Positions 1-11,984 of a stretch of DNA of 64,000 nucleotides are shown in pieces. A program made the translations under genes and the position numbers. The notes beneath the pieces are model-generated. The model was not told where the DNA came from. It did no database searches and saw only the letters and a program-made list of their open reading frames with translations. This DNA comes from Filosporella fistucella (Eukaryota > Ascomycota > Leotiomycetes > Helotiales). The DNA lies in assembly GCA_030077755.1 (NCBI GenBank), contig JAQJZZ010000008.1, positions 3,968,001 to 4,032,000 of the forward strand. Direction: 5' to 3'. Within the stretch, counting starts at the first letter, position 1. Each line of letters opens with the position of its first letter.

Positions 1-535
1 GTTCCATATCGATAGACTGGAATCGACCTCCAGTCTCCTTCTCATAGGCAGGTAATTGTTCGTCGTTCAAAGGCTCTAATCCAACGCCATTCTCTCCAAC
101 TCGAACAATGACAACTCGGCCGCTTTTTGGTCGTCCAGACTCATCTTGCTCGTCGGGGAAAGTGATACGGATCTCGGGAACGCTGTCGGGAGAAAGAGGT
201 GGGGAAGCTGAGTTGCTGATCATGGAGGACTTCTCGTCGTAGACGTAGATATTTGAGCCACGGCCATAAGGAGCTGCGGTAATAGTCAGACGGCGGTGGT
301 GCGAAATTGGTCTGCTGCCAGGGTCGTTGTGGGTAGGAAGTTGTTGACGAGCAATGGCACGGTTTCTGCGGATCTTGCGGACGGTATACAAAGCTCCTAC
401 GAGGAGAAGAGAAACGAAGATCAAGACCATCAAGGCGATCAGAAGATCGATCATTGTTCCTGACATGGCTGTGGAGCTATCGCGGGCGTGGATGAGAGCG
501 CTGCCTCTTGCCATGATGGCTGAGATGGAGTCCAT
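1..535 (-). CDS. Small single-pass membrane protein, conserved-looking, 3' end cut by window edge
   Basis: The minus strand reads open from an ATG at 535 to the window edge (178 codons, no stop reached). The protein begins MDSISAIMARGSALIHARD and has one clear membrane segment at about residues 27-47 (IDLLIALMVLIFVSLLLVGA). A basic stretch follows (VRKIRRNRAIARQQ), which suggests a cytosolic tail by the positive-inside rule. The tail is Ser/Pro-rich and ends near a PAYEK motif resembling a PY/ubiquitin-ligase docking site. I do not recognise a named family. Single-pass proteins of this layout, with a short N-terminus, one helix and a Pro-rich tail, are common in filamentous ascomycetes. The start is the first ATG of the open frame, and the long uninterrupted codons with a sensible topology support a real gene. 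Function is unknown. Confidence 0.65.
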   Translation of the reverse strand, partial: MDSISAIMARGSALIHARDSSTAMSGTMIDLLIALMVLIFVSLLLVGALYTVRKIRRNRAIARQQLPTHNDPGSRPISHHRRLTITAAPYGRGSNIYVYDEKSSMISNSASPPLSPDSVPEIRITFPDEQDESGRPKSGRVVIVRVGENGVGLEPLNDEQLPAYEKETGGRFQSIDME

Positions 536-3500
536 TGCTGAGGAGACGTAGAAGTGAAGTGGGATTGCTCGAGTCAAGTGTGATAATTGAAGTGCTAATC
601 GTTATTCCCAAAAGTATTTGTTGGTGATAGCAAACTGGCGGCACAATACGTTAGCAATAGCAATATATTGAATTGACAGGCGCCTATTCACAGCTCCAAC
701 ATCCTTCATCATGGCGATTCAATATGCCGACTCGTGGCGGGGATCTCGAGGTCATGGAATGCAATGTGATATACTTACGCAAGGAGCCAAAATTGGAGTG
801 AGACGACTGTAGTGGCTGGTGACTGAGGTAATTCAGGACGGTAGTCGTAAGAATGAATGGACGGTGGTCGTGGCTGAAGAGAATGAAGCCGACGCTGACA
901 CCAGGAATGGAATGAGTGTAAGTTTCCCGAAGGAGAAGGAAGGGAGGAGGAGGATGAAGACCGGAGACGTGAACTCTTGAGGTCTTTTTGGAGTTCGTCG
1001 TTGAAGATGGCGGAGGGGAAAGAAGGAGGTAGAGACTGGACTGGACGAGATTGAGATCGTGCCTCACAGACTCTGCCTCTGCGCTTGCACTGTTGCTGTT
1101 GCTGCGCCGGTGTGCACCATTTTGCTTTGTGAAGGATGGAATTGGACTGGTTCCTCCGCAGAGAATTTCGGCAACGGCAGGATCGGGCCTAGCTCAGGTA
1201 CAAGAGAGCGTTTAATTTTGTGTTGGCCAATGAAAGATCATGTCTCTCACTCTACATCTCGATCTTGTCCAATAAAGGCCCACTTGCGACCCACCCTCGA
1301 CGTCCTTGTCTGCTTCTAGCCAACGGTCGGTGGGGTCATTGAGTGGTGATGGGCGCCACGGAGATTAATTCTGGAATTGAGACCACAATTATCCAGAGAA
1401 CTGTCGAAACACAACGGTAACGGTGCAGATAATTGGCACAGCACACACGTTTCTAATTCAGGTCAAGGCGTCTATCATTAGAACTTATTGATCCAGGGAG
1501 CGACAATGAACCATTCAGGAGTCGGGACGACTCAGAAATGAGTGACTCGGGAGTACCAGAACCCCCTTTTTGGGTTATCAGTACAATCGATTGTTAGCCG
1601 CCTCGATGATCGAGATATCTCCATTACTCTGTACTCAGCATGAGGCAGCTGTACATAAAGCACAGTCCACGACATCAGCTCCGAAAATGGGAAACATCAG
1701 CCATCAACATGCGCCATTCTTAAAGTTCCAGGTTTGCAAACTTTATTCCCCTCAAGTTCCTGAACAAGCCGCAGCCATGCAACGAAACAACTTAAATAAA
1801 TACGATCTGTCGCTCCCATAATGCTTATTTATTTAAGCTACCCAAGCCCCCATCCACTCATCCCCAACACCTGCAGCCTATTTTCGAAGCACCAACAGTC
1901 GGGTCATCTGAGAATATTGCAAGTATAAAGCAACCTGGTCTTGTGTCGCGGATCTGCTTGGATGGAACACAGGCTCGGGTAGGGCGCTTGGTGGGTAAGG
2001 ATCGAAGTGCGTCAGATGCCTTCCCGATGCGAAGGACATGAGATGGCAGTGCTGTGCATGATTCAGAAATAGTTTTCACAGACAGAGTTCGGACGGTGAC
2101 GATTATGCTTGATTTGAGTGCTACGGTCTGCGGTCTGGAGAGAGCCTCTTTGGTGTTAGATGAAACCAGTTTGAGGATTTAGAGCTGGGTAGTAGGTCTT
2201 GGGATGCTCTCCGCAGGACTTCGAGATGATCAGATGAAATTTTCTACGCCGAATAGAAGAATATTGCTTGCAGAGGCTCAACTTCTGGATTTAAGCATCA
2301 ATCCCTATGAGCGATCCTCTTCCAACTTCTCTGTTCAGCCTCGCATATCATTGGTTGCTTGAATGACACTCAGACTTGGTACTCAAGTATATATATGACC
2401 TGCTCAGCCAACCAAATGTTCAGGAAACATTTGTGAGTGTACAACATGCATGTTTCTCCAAGGACATAGCTGACCATCTTTCTTCAATGGTAGCACAGTC
2501 CGGTTATGGGCTAGATGATGCTCTAGAATGTATATCTACTCCAAACTTATGATTTTTCGATGTACATGGACAACTACTTCCCGATATTCTATTCATCTCA
2601 AACATCTGATTCACTCAATACTTGCCTCACTTTCAACGGATGTGACAGATCTCGTGTCTCTCTGCACAAACATCCGAGTCGAAGTCGCGTATCGAAGACA
2701 ATGTGATAGCACGTAAACCTACGGAGTACTCAGCTTCCTTGATTGCTTTTTGTGCTCCATGCTCTCATGGCACCATGCACAACATCGAGAATCACATTAG
2801 ATCACGTGTAGCTAAGTCAAATCATGCACCTGGTTGTTCGGGCGAAGAGAACTACCTCTCTGCTGTGTAACTCCACTAGGCAGAGCTGGAGATAGCTTCA
2901 TGGGGCGCGCGCGGCATCTTTGGTCTCTCATAGCAATCAACAGAATCCCCCAATTCTTGGGTTTGCAAACAGCGGTGAGAGGACGAGGAACTTCCAGTGA
3001 GGAGTGAGGCATGTCCCAGTCCAATCCAGGAATACTGTCACTTGTCAGATTTCCCATGAATTTAATGTTCCGGGAATGGTCTGATTATCCTGTGTGAATG
3101 TACTATTGAGAAGTACATTGATGTTGCTTTTGCCCACAAGCGAGGCTCAGAGGCAGGATTGATGGTTGATATTCCGTAGAGACAACAAAATGAAGACAAT
3201 CCGCATGCTTCACAAAGTGGCTCCTATACACGGAAGAGGCGCCGGGGAAGGATTAGAGTGGGTCAAGATTGTTATGGTTGGAAATACGAAGATCTGGACG
3301 AGAGACTTACATGTGGAAGGATAGAGGTGATGTCTCGATGGCGATCGTGTCGTCCAGGATCGTATGAAGTTATGTGCGTGGAGTATGCAAGAAGGCGAGG
3401 TGCTTCGACACAACCTATTGCTGTAGAGTCTTGGTAGAGGTCCGCCTAAGAGATTCGGTATTTCAAAGTGAGGCTATGGTCAACATGAGTTCAAAATGAG

Positions 3501-6500
3501 GCTCGAAGCGGAGGATCGTTGGCAATTCGGGCGAGAGGTGCGATCTAACATGCAAAACTGCTTTCTTCCATCACTGGACGTGCAGGACGTCGAGCATGCC
3601 AGCTCTCAATGTTGATGAGGTGCCTCGTGCGAAATGTTACCAGCCGTTGACGACTTGAGGTAACATTAGCGCAGCAGCCTATTGGCTTTGACTTTACGTG
3701 CGCTGTATTGTGTTTGGTTGTATCCGTGGTCGCAAGGAGACCTTCGAGCAAAGAGAAATGGAGGTTTGAAATCAGCCTGAGCATTTTTGTACGTTGTTAG
3801 TTTTTACCTTGATGAAGAATCGAAGTAGAGGGTGATGAAGATAGGGCGTCAAAAGTTAACAGTAGTTCTGATATGATCTAGACCTGGCATCGTTGAATCA
3901 AATCTAGCTCACTTCCGTGATTTACCTCCGTAGATTAAAAGACCGGAACAGTGTGGAGTTCTGTCTGATGGCGTCAATTGGATCTTCCCCGGATGAAACG
4001 AGTACCGTAGCTTTGCTGCATGGGCTGGCAGGGGTGGAACTGGAACAGTGAAGGGAGGGTGGCAAGGAGGAAATGGTTTCGAGAGAGAATTTGAATGGAA
4101 AGAGTATGCCGAGCTAATTGCCCAGATGAGAGGGAGAAAGGAAGATGGACATCAAGAATGGAAAAAACGAGAGAAGGGGCGACTCATGGCAAAGCCCTAC
4201 TCTCGTGAAATTGATCGAATGCCTCACGAGGGCATATTGAATTGGGCATCGAGTAACATTCCAACAACTAGCGGAACAGCCACAGTAATTACAGGGTAGA
4301 GAGTGAGGACAGACGGCTGTCAAGGGGAATACTCGAAGGCTTTGACTCAACATTACTGGGCGTAGATTATTGTCCGCATACCGAGGGATATCAATTATCA
4401 AAAGCCATGATGCTTCCACAATGCCCTTGTAAGTAAAAGCGGTCGCAGACAAGTATTTGTGACAAGCTGACCTCGAAGATAATAAGATAACAATTGCTAG
4501 TGCCAGCTAAACCGTGCGAATCAACAACATCGAGAACATATGGATGTTTTTGAAGTTCTTCACCGGGACTTACCTGCAGCACTGTAGAAGTTCAAGAGGC
4601 CATAGTACAATATAATATACACTCTATATACTATACGAGCAGGGGGTGAGCTTAAGACAACCATTACTGTCCGTGCTCGCGACTGGATCTTTCGAATTCT
4701 GGGTGTCTAGTGGTGAAGCGTTCAGGCGTCTCAGGCTCAAGAATTAGGACGTTTAGGGTGTTGGGTTGAGAACGGGCACTGTGGATCATTTCTGTACCTC
4801 CCTATACCCAGGTAGATCTCTGATGCTGCTCTGTGATGAGATGCCCAAAGTGTTTCCTGGCCTCCTTTTTCGTATCTTCACCATAAATCTTCTCCTTTGC
4901 AGAACGCCATATACATTGTCCTGTGGCAGGATTTCTGCTATGAGAACTCTAGAAGAATGTTCTAAAGCAATTTTAGGTGTAGTCTCCTTCGATAGTTAGC
5001 CGTCAATTGCTGCCCCAACGGCTCCGTCACCGGGAGTTAAAATAGTTTCGATGTGGCACTCCGCCGTTGGAATTAGGGGCGAAGTTGAGGGCTGAAAGGC
5101 AGAGCGAGGGTTTGGTGAACGAACGAACAATCAGATCAAGACTTCAGGTCCACCGTCTTGCGGCACGGGTGTTTTATTTAATCTGGATTTGCCACCATGA
5201 TCGTAGATTTGCCCTGCCTCCTGCCTCCTGCATGGACAGTTGGACATCGTCGATACCGAGTAGAAATTTATATACCCATCCAGCAATGAAAGGTGATAAT
5301 GCGCACACCTGCATAGTCCTGCACCAAGCAAGTGAAGTCCTCAGTCCCTCGCTCAGTCCTGATTCCCTTGTTGCCAGTCCAGCTGTGATGCGCCATAATT
5401 ACCTACTCCATGATGGCCTTGTCATTTAAAGGTAGCACGTAGCAGGTAGTACTAAGAGCTGGGCAAGGCATGCAAGCAAGCACAAGCATCTCCACCTCCT
5501 CCGTAGCTACAGAAATCGTAGCCATATCATCAAATAAGCTCGTCCACGAAATAATCCAAGTTCTCAAGCTCTCCTTTGTAACCTCCTAATATTCTCCGTA
5601 CCCCTACAAAAGTCCATTCCCGTGCCATACACCCTGCCTACCCTGCCCTGCCAGTTACACCCACTCTACTTTACCGTACCCCTACTCGCTCCAAAATCTC
5701 ACCAACTCTTCACAGTTAGCCAGCCCAACCCCGGCTAGGGACGCAACCCGAACAGACTGACTGACAGACAGACAGCCAGACAGCCAGACGGACACACACT
5801 CTCATCAAGGGGTCCAGCTTTGCGGATCGCGAGGGTAGAGAACATCAGAATTATTTTTCAAGCCACTGCATTCTGCATTTGTACAACTTTCTTGAGCTGG
5901 ACACTCCCTCCTCTGCTAAAGAACGAACAAACAACTACCTTACCTACCTTACTCTCCGGCTTCCCCTCCCCAGACCCTTTCTAACAGGATTTGCTGTTTC
6001 TCCTAGTTGTGTGCGACACTCCCCCTCCACTCATTTCTTAGGGTACTGTACTCTACTCTATCGGTCTTGGGTCTCCAGATTTCAGATTCAGATTCACATC
6101 CAAGAAAGCCGACCCGCAAAAAGCTGCGTTCCTGGTCTTCACCACCTCCTCCTCCCTTGCTTCACCCAATTTCAACGACTCATCACCCTCCTCCAGATGC
6201 GGTAGATTCGACCTCGATCGCAAGACAACACAATACACAAAGGGAAAAGGCAAATCACCGACGAAATACTTCGGTCTGCCGATTCCTGCGCGGGTGCCTA
6301 CACTCCAGCAAAGCGCGCTGCAGAGGACAAACGAAGGGTTGTGTCGCGCGACCTTTTCTTGCCCAACCTCCAACCCTTCAACTACTCCTTCATCCCCTCC
6401 CTCGATGCTCAGCACTTCTTGAACTCCATCTTTCCTCAGCTTCGTCCTTGTAAATGAGCCTTCCAGCATAGTTGTCGACCTTTACATACTCCGATATCCT

Positions 6501-6758
6501 GTCTGGTGAGTCCCAACTTCAGCTCCGCTGTCCCACATTGCCATCAGCCTTACCGCATACATACACAATACATGCTGACACTGGCCGCCTACGCAGTCAC
6601 ATAGAGATCTACATCCTGTCAAATAGTAGAGAACGAGTATTCTTTGGTTCTACCAATCTTCCACGAACATACAGGCTCCTTCTGTTATTACACAAACCCC
6701 CTCTACTTTCCAACGTTGTCATATATCTTAAAACTTCAAGGCGCACACGGATATTCAT
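536..6758. other. Gene-poor stretch ending in the C/T-rich leader of the Pumilio gene
   Basis: No ORF here has a recognisable domain or a convincing exon chain. The ORFs of 60-150 codons look like chance frames. From about 5,600 the strand becomes strongly pyrimidine-rich (CCT/CTC runs), as fungal promoters and 5' leaders often are. A short GACA/GCCAGACA-type low-complexity tract lies at about 5,755-5,795. A possible 5'-UTR intron runs from GTGAGT at 6,506 to GCAG at 6,596, with a CTGAC branch-like site just upstream of the acceptor. The rest shows nothing I can name. Confidence 0.5.
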
Positions 6759-9700
6759 ATGTCTTCCGCCACCACTAATAGACAAATCAACACCATGGCA
6801 AATACTGTAAGTATCAATTATATGTACGCCAGCTACTTGGTCACTGCTAATTTCCCCCAAAGGCACGGTCAACTCGATTCCCCGAATTCGGCGCTGGGGC
6901 TGCCCGACACAATAGTGACTCCTCACAATCCTCTACTCTTGGTCAGAGTTTTGGCAACGGAGGCACATGGCAACCATCAAGTGGCATTTGGGGAAATAGT
7001 ACCATTGGCAGTGGATTTGCAAATACAAAAAGAGATCCCTCGCGCTCCAGAGGTGGGTTTGGACATAATGACGAGTGCTTCCTCCTTGCTGACTTGAATA
7101 AAGTGGCTGGTAATGATGAATTCCCAGACGGTCCCAGTGGTTCAGGAGCCTTAGCTGCATCATCGGAGGCAGATCCATGGACTGCGCGAGCAAACGGACC
7201 ATGGAATCCACCCGATACTACATCACCTACCATGCAATCACACAGCGGAAGCACTTCTCCATCACACACTCGCAATAGCATTCCAAATGTGGCACCGCAA
7301 ACCCTTCTGGAAATTCAAAACCATCCATTCCAGCAATCTCGTCCAGTAATTGGTCATGGTACCAGCTTCAGTCGGTCACAGCCCAAGAGCAGTTTGGATC
7401 CCTCGTCTGGGCCGTTCAAATATGTTCGAAAGCCAACTCAGGTTCATCATGATGACAAGGAGAACTTTTCTCAGTACAATTCGGCAGCAGACACATATGA
7501 CATGGACGTTTCCTCTAGATTCCTCGGAATTGGCAGCTCCTCCCGGGAAGCCAGCATGCCTCCTTCGAGAGCTTCGGACTCGGGGCTCAATGGTGGAAGT
7601 ATGGCCTTTGGCAATAGCAACCCCTCATTTGGCTCCATTGGCCACCACACACCAAACAGCTCGATCCATTCTCAACGTCCTTCCTTTTCTGGGGCATCCA
7701 CATCTTTCCCGCAGCAAACAAGCGGCTCAAGATTCGACCTGACACAAACGGAAACAGATTTAAATGAAAAGTTTGCGGGGTTCACGCTAGGTCGTGAATC
7801 GGAACAATCCAATGCGTCTCAGGTTAACAATAATCTCGGCTCCTCTTATTCTCCAAACAACCCTAGCTTTACCCAGCAAAACTACCCGATCACTAGTGGC
7901 TCTGCAATGTGGGGTGATGGGCCAAAGGTTTTGAACAGCTACGAGTCTTATTCCAATCAACCTTTTGCTGAACAAACATATTTCAACAAGGCATCTCGTT
8001 TCACCGAGAGAGGTTCTGTCTCACCAGCCGGTAGTGATTATCGACGCGGTCTCAACAGCCCGAAATATTACTCTGCGGCTGGAACACCGCCAGCGGGGTC
8101 AGATCAGATTTACCGGCCCAGTTCCAGAGGTTCGCGACCTCCCCAAGGTCCCAATGAGTTGGAGCGCAGACTACAAAGCATCCACTATGCACAACAAGCT
8201 CAAGCTTTTATGTATGGTGGCCATTTTCCGAGCCAATATCCACCCAATGTGTATGACTACCAAACCCCACCTTTCAGGCAAGGTACTGTAGTCCCTTATG
8301 GCTATCCCATGCCAATACCTCCATACAACCAAACTCAGGGTATCCCTACTCGTCCGGCAAAGGATCAGGATGTCGGAGTTGGGGTTCGCAGCGTCTTGCT
8401 TGAAGAATTCCGATCAAACTCCAAGTCCAACAAACGATACGAGCTCAAGGTAACGGAATCTCTCCTGAATTATTACAAAGGCTAAAAATTCGCTACAGGA
8501 CATATACAACCACGTCGTTGAGTTTAGTGGTGATCAGCATGGTTCACGTTTCATCCAGCAGAAGCTTGAGACAGCTAACAGCGACGAGAAAGAACAACTT
8601 TTCCGGGAAATTCAACCAAACGCTCTCCAACTGATGACGGATGTGTTTGGTAACTATGTCATCCAAAAGCTGTTTGAGCACGGGAATCAAGTGCAAAAGA
8701 GAGTTCTGGCGGAGCAGATGACGAACCATGTGATGGACCTTTCAATGCAGATGTATGGTTGCAGAGTTGTTCAGAAGGTAAATGCTCTCTTAAACTATCT
8801 CTCTCTACTTACTAACACCAATTAGGCTCTAGAACATGTCCTCGCTGATCAGCAAGCTGAACTTGTCAAAGAGCTTCAAGCAGATGTTTTAAAGTGCGTC
8901 AAGGATCAGAACGGTAATCATGTTGTTCAAAAAGCTATCGAGCGCGTCCCGACTGAACATATTCAATTCGTCATCGAGGCATTCAGAGGTCAAGTTCATG
9001 TCCTAGCTACTCATCCATACGGGTGTCGAGTTATTCAACGAATCCTCGAGTACTGCAAGCCACATGATCAAGCCGCCGTTCTTGAGGAATTGCATCAATG
9101 CTCTTCGATGCTCATTACAGATCAATATGGCAACTATGTCACTCAACACGTTATTCAACATGGAAAGCCCGATGACCGGGCAAAGGTTATCAAAATAGTC
9201 ACGGCCCAACTCCTGACTCTTTCTAAACACAAATTTGCCTCCAATGTGGTCGAGAAGAGTATTCAGTACGGTAGTGAGGAGCAGAGAAGACTCATCGTGG
9301 CTCAGTTGACTGCGCTCCACAGCGATGGATCTAATCCACTCCAACTAATGATGAAGGATCAATACGGCAACTATGTCATTCGTATGTATACACTCATTAA
9401 TGTGAATAACTTCTGATCTGTCTCTAGAAAAACTGCTTGGTCAACTGAAAGGTGCTGAACGAGACAAGTTTGTGGAAGACATGAAACCACAACTTCTTCA
9501 GCTGAAGAAATACAATTACGGAAAACAGATTGCGGCCATCGAGAAATTGATTTTCAATGGTCCACCAACATATATGACCCCATCCTCAATTGTCACTCCA
9601 ACGAGCCAGACAATGCCAATCGAGATCAGCTCGAGCGCTCCAACACCAATGCTCACAAACGGACAGAATAGCCCTCAAAGCAGCAGCCTTCCTAGCACCA

Positions 9701-9801
9701 ATGTCAGCACAATTGAAGACTCGGCCGATACGGCCATCCCAGGAAAGGCTGTGGAAGTTGACGGCAAACCATGTCCAGAGGTTGTCATTAATGGACTCTA
9801 A
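6759..9801 (+). CDS. PUF3: Puf3-type Pumilio-family RNA-binding protein
   Basis: Exons are 6759-6806, 6863-8449, 8499-8777, 8826-9381 and 9428-9801, giving 947 residues with all phases closing. The first 545 residues are Ser/Gln/Pro/Asn-rich and look disordered. Residues about 546-890 form the Pumilio homology domain with eight helical repeats. The RNA-reading positions of repeats 1-8 are SR..Q, NY..Q, CR..Q, NH..Q, CR..Q, NY..Q, SN..E and NY..Q. By the established PUF code this reads 5'-UGUAUAUA-3', within the Puf3 consensus UGUANAUA. Puf3 proteins bind 3' UTRs of nuclear-encoded mitochondrial mRNAs and control their decay or translation. A further 51-nt stretch at about 7,055-7,105 (GTGGGT to AAAG, with CTGAC) may be an additional frame-neutral intron, so the N-terminal length could be 930 instead. 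A short Ser/Thr/Pro tail follows the repeats. Confidence 0.95.
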
Positions 9802-10892
9802 TCTGATTGACCTTCTCACTTTTTCCCTTTGGATTCATCATCAAACATATTGTCATCATAGCAGGCGCGTTGGACGGTTCTGGCGGTTGGTAAACGGCTT
9901 GTCAAAAGTGAATTTAGTAATGGCTTCGTCTGGTCTGCGAATACTTCTTAACATGTTTACGGGGTTTGGTGTTCAAATTTTACTTCCTGGCAGCCATGTC
10001 AGGATGCTGTATGGATGAATTGATAGGAAACGGATATGGACACGTCTCTATGAGTATTTGGTACTTTACGATTAAGTGGTGCATTTTGCATCTACTATGT
10101 GGGAAAAAAGAAGGATGGAAAGGGAAGAAAGAAAGGAATTGGCGTCTTGACTTTTTGTGCCATTTCGTCTGCTTTATGCTGTTTTTTACCTTGTTTGGTC
10201 ACGAATTTTTTTCGGGGATCGACTGGTACTTAATACTTTGGATTGGGCGTGTCAGTGGAGTACACTGGTGTTTTCTTTTCCTGGGTCGACGGGATCTTGA
10301 CCGGGCAGGGCATGGCATGGCATAACATGGTATTGCAAGTTGAAGAAGACTACTGGCTACATTTTGGGCAAAGTCAATAGATTTGTATCTTGAGGTTCTA
10401 AAAGACAGACAGACATGTATCGTATGTTTGTGGTTGAATGATACCACTGGCGCAAAATTTCAATCATCTCAAATCCAGCTTTCGAGTTCGTTGCATCTTT
10501 GTGGTCTGATGTGACCTTATTGCTTCTTGGAGAGTTAGGGGTTTTCTCTGTCTCTCCCTCTCTAGCTCTTCACTGTGCAATAATATACTACTCCTGCTGA
10601 ACAGCAGCTGTAATACTCGTTCTCGTCTCACCTCAACCCACTTCCCTCCCTTTCTCTAGCCAACCGACAACCCTTTTTAGCTATCTGAAGTTAGAAAGAA
10701 TCGCGTATGTGAATACAGGTAAATCATATTCCGAACTCAGATCATCAGCCAACGCATCAAGTTCAAAGAATCTAAAAAGCTTCTAGACATTGATATAGGG
10801 TAAAAATAAAAATATCTCTCAAGCTAGTACTATTGTGAGTCTCTCCTAGCAATCAACATATTCCCAGAAAGGTATCAGTCACACATCAGCGC
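9802..10892. other. Intergenic, 3' UTR of the Pumilio gene and downstream spacer
   Basis: Just after the stop the sequence is T-rich with G/A-rich runs, as expected of a fungal 3' UTR. Open frames here (for example 9,966-10,325 on the plus strand) have an odd Trp/Cys/Phe-rich composition and no domain. No RNA gene or repeat was seen. Confidence 0.5.
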
Positions 10893-11273
10893 ATGATCGT
10901 TATGCCTGACCGGAACGGAGTGCTTGTTCCTTCCACAAATAAACACGGTCATAACCACGTTTTCATGACTGACAACAAGAGTCGACTTTTTGATTCAGAA
11001 GGATATATTCCTACTATTCCCACCGAGAGATCTCCTTTCAGCGTTACTTCAACTAATATCAGATCAAACAGTAACATCATCACTTTCCTTCCGAAAAACG
11101 TTCGAACTCTTGTGGATTTCCTGAGATCAGCAAACAAACACCTACCAGCCATTCAGCTAGCCAGAGCAAACATGCGACATCGCGAAATTGCACAGGTTAT
11201 TCTGCCCTGTATTATCTTTATTCCTTTGTTGCTTCTGCTTCGGGGCATGTTGTACGCTGCTATTGGGAGATAG
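10893..11273 (+). CDS. Possible small tail-anchored protein, orphan
   Basis: This is a single open frame of 126 codons starting MIVMPDRNGVLVPSTNKHGH. The N-terminal 95 residues are polar. The C-terminus is a hydrophobic helix (about residues 103-119, VILPCIIFIPLLLLLRGM) followed by a short basic end (AAIGR), which is the layout of a tail-anchored membrane protein. The preceding EIAQ/ARANMRHRE stretch is charged. I recognise no family. The frame has no upstream stop close to the ATG, so the true start could lie in an unseen upstream exon. It may equally be a chance frame, and only transcript data or homologues would settle it. Confidence 0.35.
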   Translation: MIVMPDRNGVLVPSTNKHGHNHVFMTDNKSRLFDSEGYIPTIPTERSPFSVTSTNIRSNSNIITFLPKNVRTLVDFLRSANKHLPAIQLARANMRHREIAQVILPCIIFIPLLLLLRGMLYAAIGR

Positions 11274-11984
11274 GGGAGATATGAGAGATGCGGGGGTTGG
11301 TATTAGAGAGTAGAAAGGGACATAGGAAGGAAGTAGCAAGCTAGGGTATTTGCGTGTAAAGTTGCTGTATTTGTGGGAAAGAAGGAGAGGAGATGGGGAA
11401 GGAATGCATGATGCTTCGGTCCAACAAGAAATCCAGAGAGAGAGAAGTAGGGACCCTGAGGGTGAGGAGGCCAAGTCAATCAAGAAACGGAAAACATGCT
11501 TCCTAATTCATATTCAATCTTTTTATGGTACGGCGTGGTACGTTTTATCTTGAGAAATGATATACACAGCGAGGAAGAGAAAAAAAGGAGGCAGGTAGAT
11601 GGAAAGCGTGTATGAAATACTTGAGTGTTCATCGAGGCATGTGTCTCCGACCTCAGAGCAATGAGGAAAGTATGTGATGGGATTCACTGGGACTATATAA
11701 AGATAGGTGAAAGGAGGAAATATGGAAGTACACATGTTCTTGAAGGGAGATTGTTGAGATAGGGGAAATAATGGGTATGATCCTACAAGAGATCTTGGGG
11801 AATAAGAGGTAGCATCTCACTATTTTCTATAGCTTTCTCCACCTACTTGGTACAAACTCGTAGATTTGCTATGCATCCAACACATTATATAATATCACCA
11901 CAATGTAGACGAGCGTGAGACAGAATTGGCTGTCGAGTGAGATCCTTGCGCACTCCCACTTGCCCTAGGAGACTCTATTACGCA
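11274..11984. other. Intergenic spacer, purine-rich
   Basis: A G/A-rich stretch (GGAGAGGAG-like runs) is followed by ordinary sequence. I see no gene, RNA or repeat here. Confidence 0.5.
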
